Below, in pieces: positions 27,905 to 36,965 of a DNA stretch of 64,000 nt. The DNA lies in NCBI GenBank assembly GCA_963695105.1, contig CAVOGC010000007.1, forward strand, positions 10,481 through 74,480, read 5' to 3'. This stretch comes from Competibacter sp963695105 (GTDB lineage: Bacteria; Pseudomonadota; Gammaproteobacteria; Competibacterales; Competibacteraceae). The stretch's first letter is position 1; each line of letters starts with the position of its first letter. Both the position numbers and the translations under genes were made by a program. The notes beneath the pieces are model-generated. The model searched no databases. It worked only from the letters and a program-made list of their open reading frames with translations, and was not told the DNA's origin.

Positions 27905-29449
27905 ATGAAAAAATGCTTGTTTCTGCTCGTATTCCTCGCCGCCTCGCCCGCATGGGCCGGCATCCCCGCCACGCCGGTCATGACGCTGTATCGGTTCAAC
28001 GGCAAGCTCGAAATTCCCTATTACGAAATCAATGCCTTTCGCCGGTCCGGCCCCTCTTCGCCGGCCGGCTTCCTGACGCAAGGCACGTCTCTGATTCCCT
28101 GCCTGGTGGTGCGAGACGGCAGCCCGCTCACCGACCGCAACGGCACGCCGTATGTGGGGTTTCAAATCGTGGTGAATTCGCGCACGGCCACGCCGGCCTC
28201 GACCGAACAATTCAGAGCCGCGCTGCGGCAGCGCCAAGCCGCCATGGTGGCCAACCACCATTGCAACGCCAGCGTCCGCCATGTGATCAGCATCCGTGGT
28301 CTGTATGCGCTCGAAAAAGCGCCGTTTTTCGACCCCCCGCGCTCGGCCAGAGGTAGCGCGGCCATTCCCGCGTCCGGTGGCGAGCTGGACCAAATCGTGC
28401 GCGCCTTTCACCATTCCTCCCAATGCGAGGCGGCCAACCGCCGCCTGATCGGGCGGCGTGCTTCCTTGCAAAACGCCTGGAACTCTTTCATTCGCACCCA
28501 CCGGAACCGCTGGTCCGAGCAATCCATGCAGCAGGCCAAGCATCTGGACTACACGATGCGCACCGCGATCTTCGAGGGACATCTCGACCGGGGATGCAAC
28601 GCCTATGGCGCCTGCGAGCGCAATATCATCGCCCTGTCGATTCGCAACCGGGGGCGGGAAGGCTGTTCCGGCCATCAGGGCTGCCGGTTTTCGGGAGATT
28701 TTCAGGGCGTGGCCAGCCGGGTTTCCCAATACAATATTTGGGATGAGTACCTGACCCAGGTTTCCGGTCTGACCTCGTGTTTTCTGCGATCTGACCTGGG
28801 CGGGAACCAATCAGCCGCGGGCGGCGGTCATAACATGCGGTATTACCACAAGCTGCAAGGCATGTACGCGCAGAACCTGGATTCGATGCAACGGATTTTG
28901 TTCGGCGGCGATGGGGACCTGCGGGAAATCTTTCCCAACGTCTCCGTGGGGGAGATAAAAAGCCTGCGCCACTACTATCACGCGCCGGCGATGGGTAAAT
29001 GCTTTCCCAATCATGATCGAGTCGAATACATCACCGGAGCGGTGGCCGGCAAGGGACAGGACTTCGCGCTGATCGCCAACACCCGGATTCGGGTCGACCA
29101 GCCGACGGGCGGCGGGTACTTTTTTCGGGATTTCGTGTTCCAGGAAGACGAGGACAGGGATGTGGTGCGGATCGTCGATCGCTATCCCGGCTTCGTCATC
29201 GACGGGCGAAAAGTGTCGCTGCGGGCGGCGAGTCGCTGCGCGCCCTACGGCATTCCGCGCGGCTGCCGGTTCGGCGCCGTCGGACGCTATCGAAAAACGC
29301 CCTCCTGGCTGCACGCGGGCCGACCGCTGGCGCTCACCTGCCGCGTCCGCGACCGGGGCGAGCAATGTCAGGGCGGCGGTGAAACGCGGGCGGTCACCGT
29401 GGGCGGCGTCTGCGATACTCAGATGCGGCCGGTCGCCGGCGTGCGCTAG
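27905..29449 (+). CDS. Cysteine-rich secreted protein of unknown function
   Basis: 514 residues with a clear signal peptide (MKKCLFLLVFLAASPAWAG). The mature part has about fifteen cysteines, many in short loops (CNAYGAC, CSGHQGC, CAPYGIPRGC), suggesting a disulphide-stabilised periplasmic or extracellular fold. A His/Tyr-rich segment (LRHYYHAPAMGKCFPNHDRVEY) could bind a ligand or metal. I do not recognise the family and no catalytic motif stands out. It stands alone, 75 bp before the DUF4921 gene on the same strand. Secretion is supported by the sequence; any enzymatic role would be a guess. Confidence 0.75.
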   Translation: MKKCLFLLVFLAASPAWAGIPATPVMTLYRFNGKLEIPYYEINAFRRSGPSSPAGFLTQGTSLIPCLVVRDGSPLTDRNGTPYVGFQIVVNSRTATPASTEQFRAALRQRQAAMVANHHCNASVRHVISIRGLYALEKAPFFDPPRSARGSAAIPASGGELDQIVRAFHHSSQCEAANRRLIGRRASLQNAWNSFIRTHRNRWSEQSMQQAKHLDYTMRTAIFEGHLDRGCNAYGACERNIIALSIRNRGREGCSGHQGCRFSGDFQGVASRVSQYNIWDEYLTQVSGLTSCFLRSDLGGNQSAAGGGHNMRYYHKLQGMYAQNLDSMQRILFGGDGDLREIFPNVSVGEIKSLRHYYHAPAMGKCFPNHDRVEYITGAVAGKGQDFALIANTRIRVDQPTGGGYFFRDFVFQEDEDRDVVRIVDRYPGFVIDGRKVSLRAASRCAPYGIPRGCRFGAVGRYRKTPSWLHAGRPLALTCRVRDRGEQCQGGGETRAVTVGGVCDTQMRPVAGVR

Positions 29450-29524
29450 AAACCCCAGGTTCCGGCATTCCAAGACCACTTTCCCCGACCCAAGGGACGT
29501 CCACAACGCTGAGGTAAGACCCGG

Positions 29525-30919
29525 ATGCAGCCACAGACCATTCCCGAATCCAACTATCTGATGCGGATGGCCGACGGGACCATCAAGCAGGTCAATCCGT
29601 TCACCGGCACGGAAGTGTGGACCGTGCCCGGTCGCGGCAACCGGCCGCTGGGGGTGAGTCAGCCCAACCCGGCGCACCTCGACCCCAACCGGCACGAAGC
29701 CCACTGTGCGTTCTGCGCCCGGCGCTATCTGGAAACTCCGCCGGAGAAGGCGCGGCTGATCCGCACCGGTGGCGGCTTTGCCACCCTGCGCCACCTTCAC
29801 GCCGAGGCGCTGTTCGACACGGTGGCCGAGTTTCGCCGCGTCCCCAACCTGTTCGAGATTGTTTCTTTCGAATACTGGCAGAAGAATTTCAATTATCGGG
29901 TGCCGGAAACCATCGCCGCCCACCAGCGCCACTATCTGGCCTCGGAGGCGGGCCGCCACCATGTCTTGCAGGTGGTGGAGCAGCGCCTGAAGGCTTCCGG
30001 CATGGATGAGGCGACTCGCAACCGGCTGTCCCAGGATGAGAAGCTGCAAATGGCCAACGCCTTCTTCGGCGGCGGCCACGAGGTGATCGTCGCCCGGCGC
30101 CACTACGCCGAAGGCGCTACTCACGACGATCAGCTCGCTTCTTCCGGCACTCTGACCCCGGAAGAGCACTACCAGTACCTGCGCTTCACCATCGACGCCG
30201 CGCGCGAGCTCTACGTCCACAACCGCTACGTCCGCTATGTGGCGGTGTTCCAGAACTGGCTGAAGCCGGCCGGGGCGTCTTTCGATCATCTGCACAAGCA
30301 ACTGGTGGCCATCGACGAGCGCGGGGTTCAGAACGAGATGGAGTTGCAGCGGGTGCGGGCCAACCCCAATCTCTACAACGAGGCCGCCGTCAACTTCGCC
30401 GCCTACCGCAATCTGGTGGTGGCCGAAAACGACCACGCCATCGCCTACGCCGGCTTCGGCCATCGCTACCCCACCCTGGAGATCTTCTCCAAGAGCGAAC
30501 GCAGCCAGCCGTGGAACCACGCGCCGGAGGAACTGCGCGGGGTGTCCGATCTGGTCCACGCCTGTCACGCCGCCGCCGGCTCCGACATTCCCTGCAACGA
30601 GGAATGGTATTACAAGCCGCCCGATGTGGACGTGCCCATGCCGTGGCGGGTGCTGATCAAGTGGCGGGTATCGACCCCGGCCGGCTTCGAGGGTGGCACC
30701 AAGATCTACGTCAACACCATCGACCCGGAAACCTTGCGCGACCGAGTGGTGCCGCGCCTGTTCCAGCTCAAGCACGAGGGCCGGATCGCGCCGATGAAGA
30801 TTGCCTTCGAGTGCGACTGCGTGCCCAATTGCCTGCGCTACAATCCCGCCGTGCGCCGGCGGGAATCCCCCCACCCCGAATTTCCGCCGTTGGCGGATGG
30901 CCCGTCCCAGGATGGTTGA
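29525..30919 (+). CDS. DUF4921 family protein (HIT / GalT-like fold)
   Basis: 464 residues. The protein has CAFCARRYLETPP, a zinc-type Cys pair, and a HIT-like His motif in ASFDHLHKQLVAI. Later Cys residues lie in AFECDCVPNCLRY. These features and the opening (YLMRMADGTIKQVNPFTGTEVW) fit DUF4921, which I recall as related to galactose-1-phosphate uridylyltransferases. It may therefore be a nucleotidyl transferase or hydrolase, with unknown substrate. It is cytoplasmic. A gag-gta ribosome-binding stretch precedes the ATG. Confidence 0.75.
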   Translation: MQPQTIPESNYLMRMADGTIKQVNPFTGTEVWTVPGRGNRPLGVSQPNPAHLDPNRHEAHCAFCARRYLETPPEKARLIRTGGGFATLRHLHAEALFDTVAEFRRVPNLFEIVSFEYWQKNFNYRVPETIAAHQRHYLASEAGRHHVLQVVEQRLKASGMDEATRNRLSQDEKLQMANAFFGGGHEVIVARRHYAEGATHDDQLASSGTLTPEEHYQYLRFTIDAARELYVHNRYVRYVAVFQNWLKPAGASFDHLHKQLVAIDERGVQNEMELQRVRANPNLYNEAAVNFAAYRNLVVAENDHAIAYAGFGHRYPTLEIFSKSERSQPWNHAPEELRGVSDLVHACHAAAGSDIPCNEEWYYKPPDVDVPMPWRVLIKWRVSTPAGFEGGTKIYVNTIDPETLRDRVVPRLFQLKHEGRIAPMKIAFECDCVPNCLRYNPAVRRRESPHPEFPPLADGPSQDG

Positions 30920-31009
30920 CCGCGCCGATCGGGCGGATTCCGGGTGTCGTCGTGCCCTGTGGCATGTTCGACCCGGCTTGAATCGATGAGAACTTGCGAA
31001 GTCGCCCCC

Positions 31010-32248
31010 ATGAAAAACGCCGCCGCCACTTCCCGATACTTCCCGCCGTGCCGATCGGTCGCGCTCGCAAACTCCACGGAGCGGAAATGGCGCGGGCGTC
31101 TGTTCGCCTGCGGACTGTTGGCCATGATGACCGTGAGTTGCACGGCTCAGACCGGACCGGCGCCGATCAGCGCCGATGTCCCGGAAGCCGAAGGCTGGCG
31201 CGCGGAGGTGGTGGTCGAGGGTCTGAAGCATCCGTGGTCCATCGCCTGGCTGCCGGACGGTTCGGCGCTGGTGACCGAGCGAGCCGGCCGCCTGCGCCTG
31301 ATCCGCAACGGCAAACTTGACCCGGAACCCATTGCCGGCCTGCCGCCGGTGCTGGCCTCGGGCCAGGGCGGGTTGCTCGATATCGCTTTGCATCCAGACT
31401 TCGCCGACAACCGGCTGGTCTACCTGTCTTTCGCCACCGGCGCCCCGGAAGCGAATCGCACGGCGCTGGCGCGTGGACGCTTCGATGGCCGCGCGCTGCG
31501 CGATACCGAAGTGATTTTCAGGAACGCTGACCCCAAGTCCGGTGGGCAGCATTTCGGTTCCCGCATCGTCTGGCTACCGGACAAGACCTTGCTGCTGAGC
31601 ATCGGCGACGGCGGCAACCCGCCGACCAGCTTCAACGGCGAAAACATCCGCAACCAGGCCCAGAATTTGGGTACGCATTTCGGCAAGGTGCTGCGACTGA
31701 AAGACGACGGCACGCCTCCTTCCGACAATCCATTCATCGGCCGGCCGGGCGCGAAGCCGGAAATCTGGACTCTTGGCCATCGCAACATCCAGGGCATGAC
31801 CCGCGATCCGGTCAGTGGACGCATCTGGGCCAACGAGCACGGCTCGCGGGGCGGCGACGAGCTGAACGTCATCGAGGGCGGCCACAACTACGGCTGGCCG
31901 GAGGTGACCTATAGCATCGAGTACTGGGGTCCGAAGATCTCGGATGAAACCAGTCGCCCCGGCATCACCGATCCCAAGCTGGTCTGGACCCCGTCCAAGG
32001 CCCCCAGTGGACTGACGTTCTACACCGGCGACGTTTATCCACGGTGGAAAGGCGACCTGTTCAGCGGCGCGCTCAAGTTCCGCCAGATCCGCCGCATCGA
32101 CCTGGACGGCGCCCGGGTGATCGGCGAGGAGAAGCTGAGCATCGGCCAGCGGGTGCGGGACGTGCGGCAGGGGCCGGACGGCTACCTGTACGTGCTGACC
32201 GATGAGGACGATGGGGCGCTGTTGCGCATCCTGCCAAAGGGGAAATAA
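31010..32248 (+). CDS. PQQ-dependent aldose sugar dehydrogenase-type protein (YliI-like), probable lipoprotein
   Basis: 412 residues from ATG 31010. Starts at 30944 and 30986 are also in frame. After a long basic N-region, FACGLLAMMTVSC forms a lipobox-like end. The six-bladed propeller carries family motifs: EGLKHPWSIAWLPDG, GGLLDIALHPDF, GSRIVWLPDKTLLLSIGDGG, LGHRNIQGM and HGSRGGDELN. It would oxidise aldoses in the periplasm with PQQ and pass electrons to the respiratory chain. No pqq genes are in the window. A short gap separates it from the DUF4921 gene. Confidence 0.85.
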   Translation: MKNAAATSRYFPPCRSVALANSTERKWRGRLFACGLLAMMTVSCTAQTGPAPISADVPEAEGWRAEVVVEGLKHPWSIAWLPDGSALVTERAGRLRLIRNGKLDPEPIAGLPPVLASGQGGLLDIALHPDFADNRLVYLSFATGAPEANRTALARGRFDGRALRDTEVIFRNADPKSGGQHFGSRIVWLPDKTLLLSIGDGGNPPTSFNGENIRNQAQNLGTHFGKVLRLKDDGTPPSDNPFIGRPGAKPEIWTLGHRNIQGMTRDPVSGRIWANEHGSRGGDELNVIEGGHNYGWPEVTYSIEYWGPKISDETSRPGITDPKLVWTPSKAPSGLTFYTGDVYPRWKGDLFSGALKFRQIRRIDLDGARVIGEEKLSIGQRVRDVRQGPDGYLYVLTDEDDGALLRILPKGK

Positions 32249-32304
32249 CGCCGGGCGGACGGCGTCAACCGGCCCGGAAGCGCCCAGACCAGACTCTGGA
32301 TGGA

Positions 32305-32729
32305 GTGGGGGGCATCCGCGTCCTCGACTTGGGATTGCCCTTCCGCCAGCCCAGCCAGTTTCCGCGACAAAGCGTGTTGGCGGCGCGGGTCGCCTGCCGG
32401 TTCGCGGCGGAGCCTGGCTGCCGGATTTCGTGCGCGCCGTGTTCCGGGCCAACTTCGCCGAGGATCGGGATATCGCCCGGCCGGAGGTGCTGGAGCAGTG
32501 TCTGAACGCCTTGGGTCTGCCGGGGGCTGACCTGCTTCAACGAGCGCGGTCACCCGACAGCAGGACGCTGCCGCGGGCGCGGACCGAACAGGCCGTGGCC
32601 CTGGGGATTTTCGGCGCCCCCACCTTCATCGTCGGCGACGAGTTGTTTTGGGGCAACGATCGTCTGGAAGCCGCGCTGGCCTGGGCAACGCGACGGGGGA
32701 AATCGATCAAGCCAGGGCCGCCGGGCTGA
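32305..32729 (+). pseudogene. 2-hydroxychromene-2-carboxylate isomerase (DsbA-like), truncated and frameshifted
   Basis: Two frames together encode the C-terminal half. LGLPFRQPSQFPRQSVLAARVACRF is read in one frame from about 32330, then the match moves to another frame near 32410 (FVRAVFRANFAEDRDIARPE, ALGIFGAPTFIVGDELFWGNDR). These are hallmarks of HCCA isomerases of the kappa-GST/DsbA class, normally about 200 residues. The N-terminal thioredoxin-like start is missing. The intact enzyme would isomerise hydroxychromene carboxylate in aromatic degradation with glutathione. The end overlaps the convergent LysR gene by 23 bp. Confidence 0.75.
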
Positions 32730-33606
32730 TCGTGGACATCGACGAGGGGGACGCCTCGGCCGCGAACCCTTCGCGCATGTAGCCGGCCAGACATTCCGCC
32801 ACCGCCGAAACCGAACCGCCACGATGCAGCGTGATGCTCGCGGGCGGCAGCGGCGGGAATCCTTCCGCCACACCGAGGGGGCGGACGCCGACCGGCAGCA
32901 CGCTGCGACCGAGCACCGTGACCGCCAGCCCGGCGGTCACGGCGGCCAGAACGCCGCTGATGCTGGCGCTGGTGTAGGCGATGCGATACGGGCGGCCCAC
33001 TCCGTTTAGACCGGCCAGCGCCCAGTCGCGAAACGGGCAACCGGCTTGGAACAGCGCCAGCGGCAACGGCTCGTCTTCGTGAGCGAGGTGACGCTCGGCG
33101 GTCGCCCACACGGTCGGTTCCCGGCGCAGCACCTCGCCGGTTTCCGCGCCGGGGGTACAGGTAATCAACGCCAGATCGAGCCGGTCCTCGGCCAGCAGCC
33201 GTCGCTGATTCTCGCTGGGCTCGCAATGGACTTCCACCTGGACGCGCGGAAAGGCGCGGGCGAAGCGGACCAGGATGTCGGGTAGAAACCGTCCGACGTA
33301 ATCGTCCGGCGTGCCGAGACGCACCAGGCCCGACAGATCCGGCCGGGCCAGCACCGCCAGGGCTTCATCGTGCAGCTTCAACAGGCGGCGGGCGTAGCCG
33401 AGCAGCGCCTCGCCATCCGGGGTGAGCTGTACGCCGCGACCCTCGCGCTGGAACAAGGCACGGTCCAGTAGGGTTTCCAGCCGTCGCACCTGCATGGAAA
33501 CGGCCGATTGAGTTCGATGCACCTGCCGCGCGGCGGCGGTGAAGCCACCGGCATCGACGATGGCGACAAAGGTGCGCAGAAGATCCGGGTCGAGTTGAAT
33601 GGACAT
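32707..33606 (-). CDS. LysR-family transcriptional regulator
   Basis: 299 residues. N-terminal winged helix-turn-helix: LLRTFVAIVDAGGFTAAARQVHRTQSAVSMQVRRLE. The effector domain follows (LVRLGTPDDYVGRFLPDIL, LDLALITC, SISGVLAAVTAGLAVTVLG). It is divergent from the DUF1127 and glutathione transferase genes and most likely controls them through the dyads at 33623-33686. LysR divergent from DUF1127 plus a GST is an arrangement I recall from other proteobacteria. The inducer is unknown. Confidence 0.92.
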   Translation of the reverse strand: MSIQLDPDLLRTFVAIVDAGGFTAAARQVHRTQSAVSMQVRRLETLLDRALFQREGRGVQLTPDGEALLGYARRLLKLHDEALAVLARPDLSGLVRLGTPDDYVGRFLPDILVRFARAFPRVQVEVHCEPSENQRRLLAEDRLDLALITCTPGAETGEVLRREPTVWATAERHLAHEDEPLPLALFQAGCPFRDWALAGLNGVGRPYRIAYTSASISGVLAAVTAGLAVTVLGRSVLPVGVRPLGVAEGFPPLPPASITLHRGGSVSAVAECLAGYMREGFAAEASPSSMSTISPAALA

Positions 33607-33622
33607 GAGGGTACTCTCGATT

Positions 33623-33639
33623 CATCACGAAACATGATG
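33623..33639. promoter_or_regulatory. Probable LysR operator in the divergent promoter region
   Basis: CATCACGAAACATGATG is an inverted repeat with 5-bp arms and a 7-bp centre, 17 bp upstream of the LysR start. A second looser dyad, ATGAA...TTCAT, lies at 33664-33686. Both fit LysR-type boxes. The 118-bp gap should contain promoters for both directions. Confidence 0.5.
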
Positions 33640-33724
33640 GTTTATATAAAACTTATTCGTTGGATGAATCAATAAGCATTCTTCATGATAGGCGCAACCC
33701 TGTAAAATCGTGGAGGCTCCCATC

Positions 33725-33943
33725 ATGACCCATTATGCGACTCTGTGCCTGGAACGTCCCGTGGACCGCCAGCCTGGCGTTGGCGCCATGCTCATCGGGA
33801 TATTTGCGTGGTTGCGCGAGCGCCATGCGGTCTACCGTCAGCGCCGCGCCCTGCTTGCCCTTGACGATAGGATGCTGAAGGATATCGGGATCAGCCGTAC
33901 CGATGCGCTCCGGGAAGGCGGCAAGCCGTTCTGGCGCCCGTGA
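33725..33943 (+). CDS. DUF1127 small protein
   Basis: 72 residues from ATG 33725. A start five codons upstream is also possible. The C-terminal half carries the DUF1127 signature: LRERHAVYRQRRALLALDDRMLKDIGISRTDA. These arginine-rich small proteins are linked to stress or phosphate responses in some alphaproteobacteria and may bind RNA. Here it is 43 bp upstream of a glutathione transferase gene and divergent from LysR, so probably stress-regulated with them. Confidence 0.85.
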   Translation: MTHYATLCLERPVDRQPGVGAMLIGIFAWLRERHAVYRQRRALLALDDRMLKDIGISRTDALREGGKPFWRP

Positions 33944-33986
33944 AGGTTCGTTCGCTTCGATGATTCACCCGTAAGGAGAATTTTCC

Positions 33987-34655
33987 ATGATATCCGCCCT
34001 CACCCTGGTGATCGGTAATAAAGCCTACTCATCCTGGTCGTTACGCCCCTGGCTGTTGTTGAGGCACTTGGGGGTGGCGTTTCAGGAGATTTCCGTCTCC
34101 TTGCACGCACCGGACACAGCGGCCCAGATTGCCCGCTATTCCCCTTCCGGCCGGGTTCCGGTCCTGCTGGATGGTGATCGGCCGATTTGGGAATCGCTGG
34201 CGATCGGGGAATATCTGGCTGAACGGTATCCGGCGGTCTGGCCGGTTGAGGTGCATAGGCGAGCGCTGGCTCGTTCGGCGGCCAGCGAGATGCATGCGGG
34301 TTTCGCCGCGCTGCGTGAGGAATTGCCGTTCAATTGTCGCGCCCGCCGTTCGGGCGTCGTCCCCTCGCTGGTGGCGCGGGCGGAAATCGAGCGGGTGGTG
34401 GCCCTCTGGGCGACCTGTCGTCAGACGGTCAGCGATGAGGAGGGACCCTGGCTGTTCGGCCGTTTCACCTGCGCCGATGCCATGTTCGCGCCGGTGGCCC
34501 TGCGCTTTCATACTTATGGGATTGTTTTGCCGGAAATGGCCGCGAACTATGTCGAGACCGTCCGTCAGGACATCCATGTGCAAGCCTGGATTGATGCGGC
34601 CCGCGCCGAGACCGCCGTCATCCCCGAAGAGGAACGCGGCGAGCCGGTGGATTAA
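33987..34655 (+). CDS. Glutathione S-transferase family protein
   Basis: 222 residues. N-terminal thioredoxin-like domain: LVIGNKAYSSWSLRPWLLL, with SPSGRVPVLLDGD (cis-Pro glutathione site) and IWESLAIGEYLAERYP (the ES glutathione motif). The helical C-terminal domain contains FTCADAMFAPVALRF, the N-capping motif. It should conjugate glutathione to electrophiles or act in stress defence. An ATG with upstream AAGGAGAA ribosome-binding site at about 33972 supports the start. It is likely co-transcribed with DUF1127. Confidence 0.92.
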   Translation: MISALTLVIGNKAYSSWSLRPWLLLRHLGVAFQEISVSLHAPDTAAQIARYSPSGRVPVLLDGDRPIWESLAIGEYLAERYPAVWPVEVHRRALARSAASEMHAGFAALREELPFNCRARRSGVVPSLVARAEIERVVALWATCRQTVSDEEGPWLFGRFTCADAMFAPVALRFHTYGIVLPEMAANYVETVRQDIHVQAWIDAARAETAVIPEEERGEPVD

Positions 34656-34733
34656 GGAGTCGATGCGCGTCATGCGCCGCGGCGGCAATCGCCCACCGGC
34701 CCGGCGTTTTGACATGTGGGTCAAGGGGTCGGG

Positions 34734-35216
34734 TTACCTGACTGGAGCGGGCGCAAAAGCCGCGATCCGTTCGATTTCCGGGTGCGGCGCATCGACCATT
34801 CGTTCGACCAGCCAGGTCATTTTTTCGATGGCGTTGGCCGGCGTTTCCAGCGGCAGGTCGCCGACCTCCCAATATTCGACGAGCGATCCATAAGCTGGGA
34901 AGAATTGCTCCACCATGGGCTCATGTTCGTGGCGGCTCAGGGCAATGACGCGATCCGCCCCGGCAAAATCGGCGGCCTGAACGGGTAGGGGGTAACGCAT
35001 TGACCCACCGAGGATGACACCCAGATCGGCCAGCCCCTGGAGGGTTGCCGGCGAAATGGGTCCGGGATTGCGAAAAACGCTGACATCCGGCGCCAGCCCC
35101 CGGGAATCCGCCCGCCACGGCAGCCCCAGACACCGGGCCTGATGATTGAAGTATTCCTCGCAGAAGCGGCTGCGGTAGTAGTTGCCCGTGCACAGGAAGA
35201 GAAGTTGATGAGTCAT
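34734..35216 (-). CDS. Low-molecular-weight protein tyrosine phosphatase-like protein
   Basis: 160 residues. The N-terminal P-loop CTGNYYRS (Cys9, Arg15) matches the CX5R(S/T) signature, within LLFLCTGNYYRSRFCEEYFN. DRVIALSRHEHEPM and the later EVGDLPLET fit an LMW-PTP-like or arsenate-reductase-like fold, with an Asp-Leu-Pro replacing the usual Asp-Pro acid loop. It would dephosphorylate phosphotyrosine or a small phosphate ester. Its stop is near the GST gene (convergent), and the start lies 11 bp after the DUF4019 gene on the same strand. Confidence 0.8.
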   Translation of the reverse strand: MTHQLLFLCTGNYYRSRFCEEYFNHQARCLGLPWRADSRGLAPDVSVFRNPGPISPATLQGLADLGVILGGSMRYPLPVQAADFAGADRVIALSRHEHEPMVEQFFPAYGSLVEYWEVGDLPLETPANAIEKMTWLVERMVDAPHPEIERIAAFAPAPVR

Positions 35217-35227
35217 GCTGTTGCGCC

Positions 35228-35647
35228 TTAACGAATGTAATAGCCCGACACTTTCCAGGAGCCGTCCCGTTCGCGCATCGGCGTGACCGTTTCAACCGCC
35301 GCCGTTTTGTTCGCGAACTGGGTATCGAACTGGATGACGACGTACTCGCCATCCGGGGCGCCGGGCAAGCTGCGGGCGAAGGTGGCGGTCTTGAAAGTCC
35401 GCGATTTCAGGGCGCCCAGCGGCGCGCGCGCCGACCGAGCCGCCTTTTCCCATTCCTGCTGGGTCACGGCGCTCTTGAACAGCGTCGCGGCTTCATTCCA
35501 ACTTTGTCCGTACTGGGCCGCGTCCACCAGCGCCAGCCAGGAATCGGCCGACCTTCGGGCCTGGCTCACCGCCTCGGTGTCCGCCGCATGGACGCCAAGT
35601 CCAGCCAGCAGGAGGGCGAGAAACATGAAGCATCGCGTTGTTTTCAT
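35228..35647 (-). CDS. DUF4019 secreted protein
   Basis: 139 residues with a signal peptide (MKTTRCFMFLALLLAGLGVHA). The mature part (ARRSADSWLALVDAAQYGQSW ... EYVVIQFDTQFANKTAAVETV ... DGSWKVSGYYI) matches DUF4019, a small periplasmic NTF2-like family of unknown role. It is 11 bp upstream of the phosphatase gene and probably co-transcribed with it. Confidence 0.85.
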   Translation of the reverse strand: MKTTRCFMFLALLLAGLGVHAADTEAVSQARRSADSWLALVDAAQYGQSWNEAATLFKSAVTQQEWEKAARSARAPLGALKSRTFKTATFARSLPGAPDGEYVVIQFDTQFANKTAAVETVTPMRERDGSWKVSGYYIR

Positions 35648-35749
35648 TAGTGATTCCTGGGGGAAGCGCTGGGGTTGCCGCTCGGGAGCGCGGGATCGAT
35701 GGTTGGTTTGCGCAATGAGCGGGATGTAGAGCTTGGGCTCGGGCCGGCA

Positions 35750-36904
35750 TTACAGGTAATAGGTCTTCAGCGGTGGAAAGCCGTTGAATTCGATGGCGCT
35801 GTAGGAAGCAGTATAAGCACCGGTGGAGAGCCAGAAAATCCGGTCGCCGATATCCAGCGACAGCGGCAGTTGATACTTGTAATGCTCGTACATGATATCC
35901 AGGCTGTCGCAGGTCGGCCCGGCCAGAATCACATCCCCGGTTGCGCCGGTTTTCTCGGTATAAGTCGGGTACTTGATCGATTCGTCAACGGTCTCCATCA
36001 GACCGTTGAAGATGCCGACATCGGTATAGACCCAGCGTTTCAAATCGGTTTTCGATTTCTTGGCGATCGAGACCACTTCGCTGACCAGCACGCCCGCTTC
36101 GCCCACCAGCCCGCGTCCCGGCTCCAGGTAGATGGCCGGGACGGAGTTGCCGAAATGCAGGCCAAGGTAGCGGTTGATTTCTTCCGCATACACGGAAAGC
36201 GGGTTGCTTTTCACCAGATAATCGGCCGGGAAACCTCCCCCCATGTTCATTGCTTTCAGGTGGATGTTGTCTCTCTCGATCTGGTTGAACAAGTCGCTGA
36301 CTTGGGCGATCGCCGCGTCCCACGCCGGGATCTCCCGTTGCTGCGAGCCGACGTGAAACGAAATGCCATAGGGCTCCAGACCCAAACTGGCGGCCAATGA
36401 CACCAGTTCCGTCAACATCCGCGGCTGGCAACCGAACTTGCGCGATAGGGGCCAATCGGAGTCGGAGGTGACCGAATCCATCAGGAGCCGGAAGAATATT
36501 CGTGAACCGGGGGCTTCCCTGGCGAGATGGCGGACATCCGCCTCGCTGTCGCTGGCGAAGAGCCGGATGCCCTTGTCGTAGGCTTCGCGCACATGCCTCG
36601 CTTTCTTGATGGTGTTGCCGAAACTGATGCGGTCAGGCGTGACGCCAAGATCGAGCACTTGATCGAGTTCGTAGATCGACGCAATGTCAAAATAGGAACC
36701 CAGATCGCGCAATAACACCAGCACTTCCCTGCCGGGGTTGGCTTTAACCGCGTAATAGATTTTCGCGCCAGGGAAATGGGTGCGGAATGCCTGAAATTTT
36801 TGCCGGACCCGGTCCAGCAGGACAATCAAAAAGGGCGTCTCTCTGGGCGTCGAGAAGTTGACAATTTTTTCCCAGTCAGCCGGGGAATAGTTGCTCGGAT
36901 ACAT
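35750..36904 (-). CDS. Ornithine decarboxylase-type (fold III PLP) enzyme
   Basis: 384 residues. PLP lysine region: IYYAVKANPGREVL. Phosphate-binding glycine-rich loop: MNMGGGFPADY. GISFHVGSQ carries the active-site His. The C-terminal GPTCDSLD includes the catalytic Cys donated across the dimer, with the Asp typical of ornithine/diamine decarboxylases. It makes putrescine from ornithine in the cytoplasm. It precedes the carboxyspermidine genes at 44-46 kb in the same pathway, though separated by a mobile element. Lysine activity cannot be excluded. Confidence 0.9.
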   Translation of the reverse strand: MYPSNYSPADWEKIVNFSTPRETPFLIVLLDRVRQKFQAFRTHFPGAKIYYAVKANPGREVLVLLRDLGSYFDIASIYELDQVLDLGVTPDRISFGNTIKKARHVREAYDKGIRLFASDSEADVRHLAREAPGSRIFFRLLMDSVTSDSDWPLSRKFGCQPRMLTELVSLAASLGLEPYGISFHVGSQQREIPAWDAAIAQVSDLFNQIERDNIHLKAMNMGGGFPADYLVKSNPLSVYAEEINRYLGLHFGNSVPAIYLEPGRGLVGEAGVLVSEVVSIAKKSKTDLKRWVYTDVGIFNGLMETVDESIKYPTYTEKTGATGDVILAGPTCDSLDIMYEHYKYQLPLSLDIGDRIFWLSTGAYTASYSAIEFNGFPPLKTYYL

Positions 36905-36965
36905 CGGTTGTTCCCTCAGAAAATGGATAGTCGCCGGAATGCGGAGAGCATCCGAAATCGTATGA

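Noticed and set aside
28811..31552. 913-residue minus-strand frame
   Set aside because: It spans three plus-strand genes and their gaps. A frame this long arises from third-position GC bias rather than selection.
33560..33720. A small RNA or riboswitch in the LysR/DUF1127 gap
   Set aside because: The gap is 118 bp and the visible dyads are explained by LysR-type operators; no further conserved structure could be seen.
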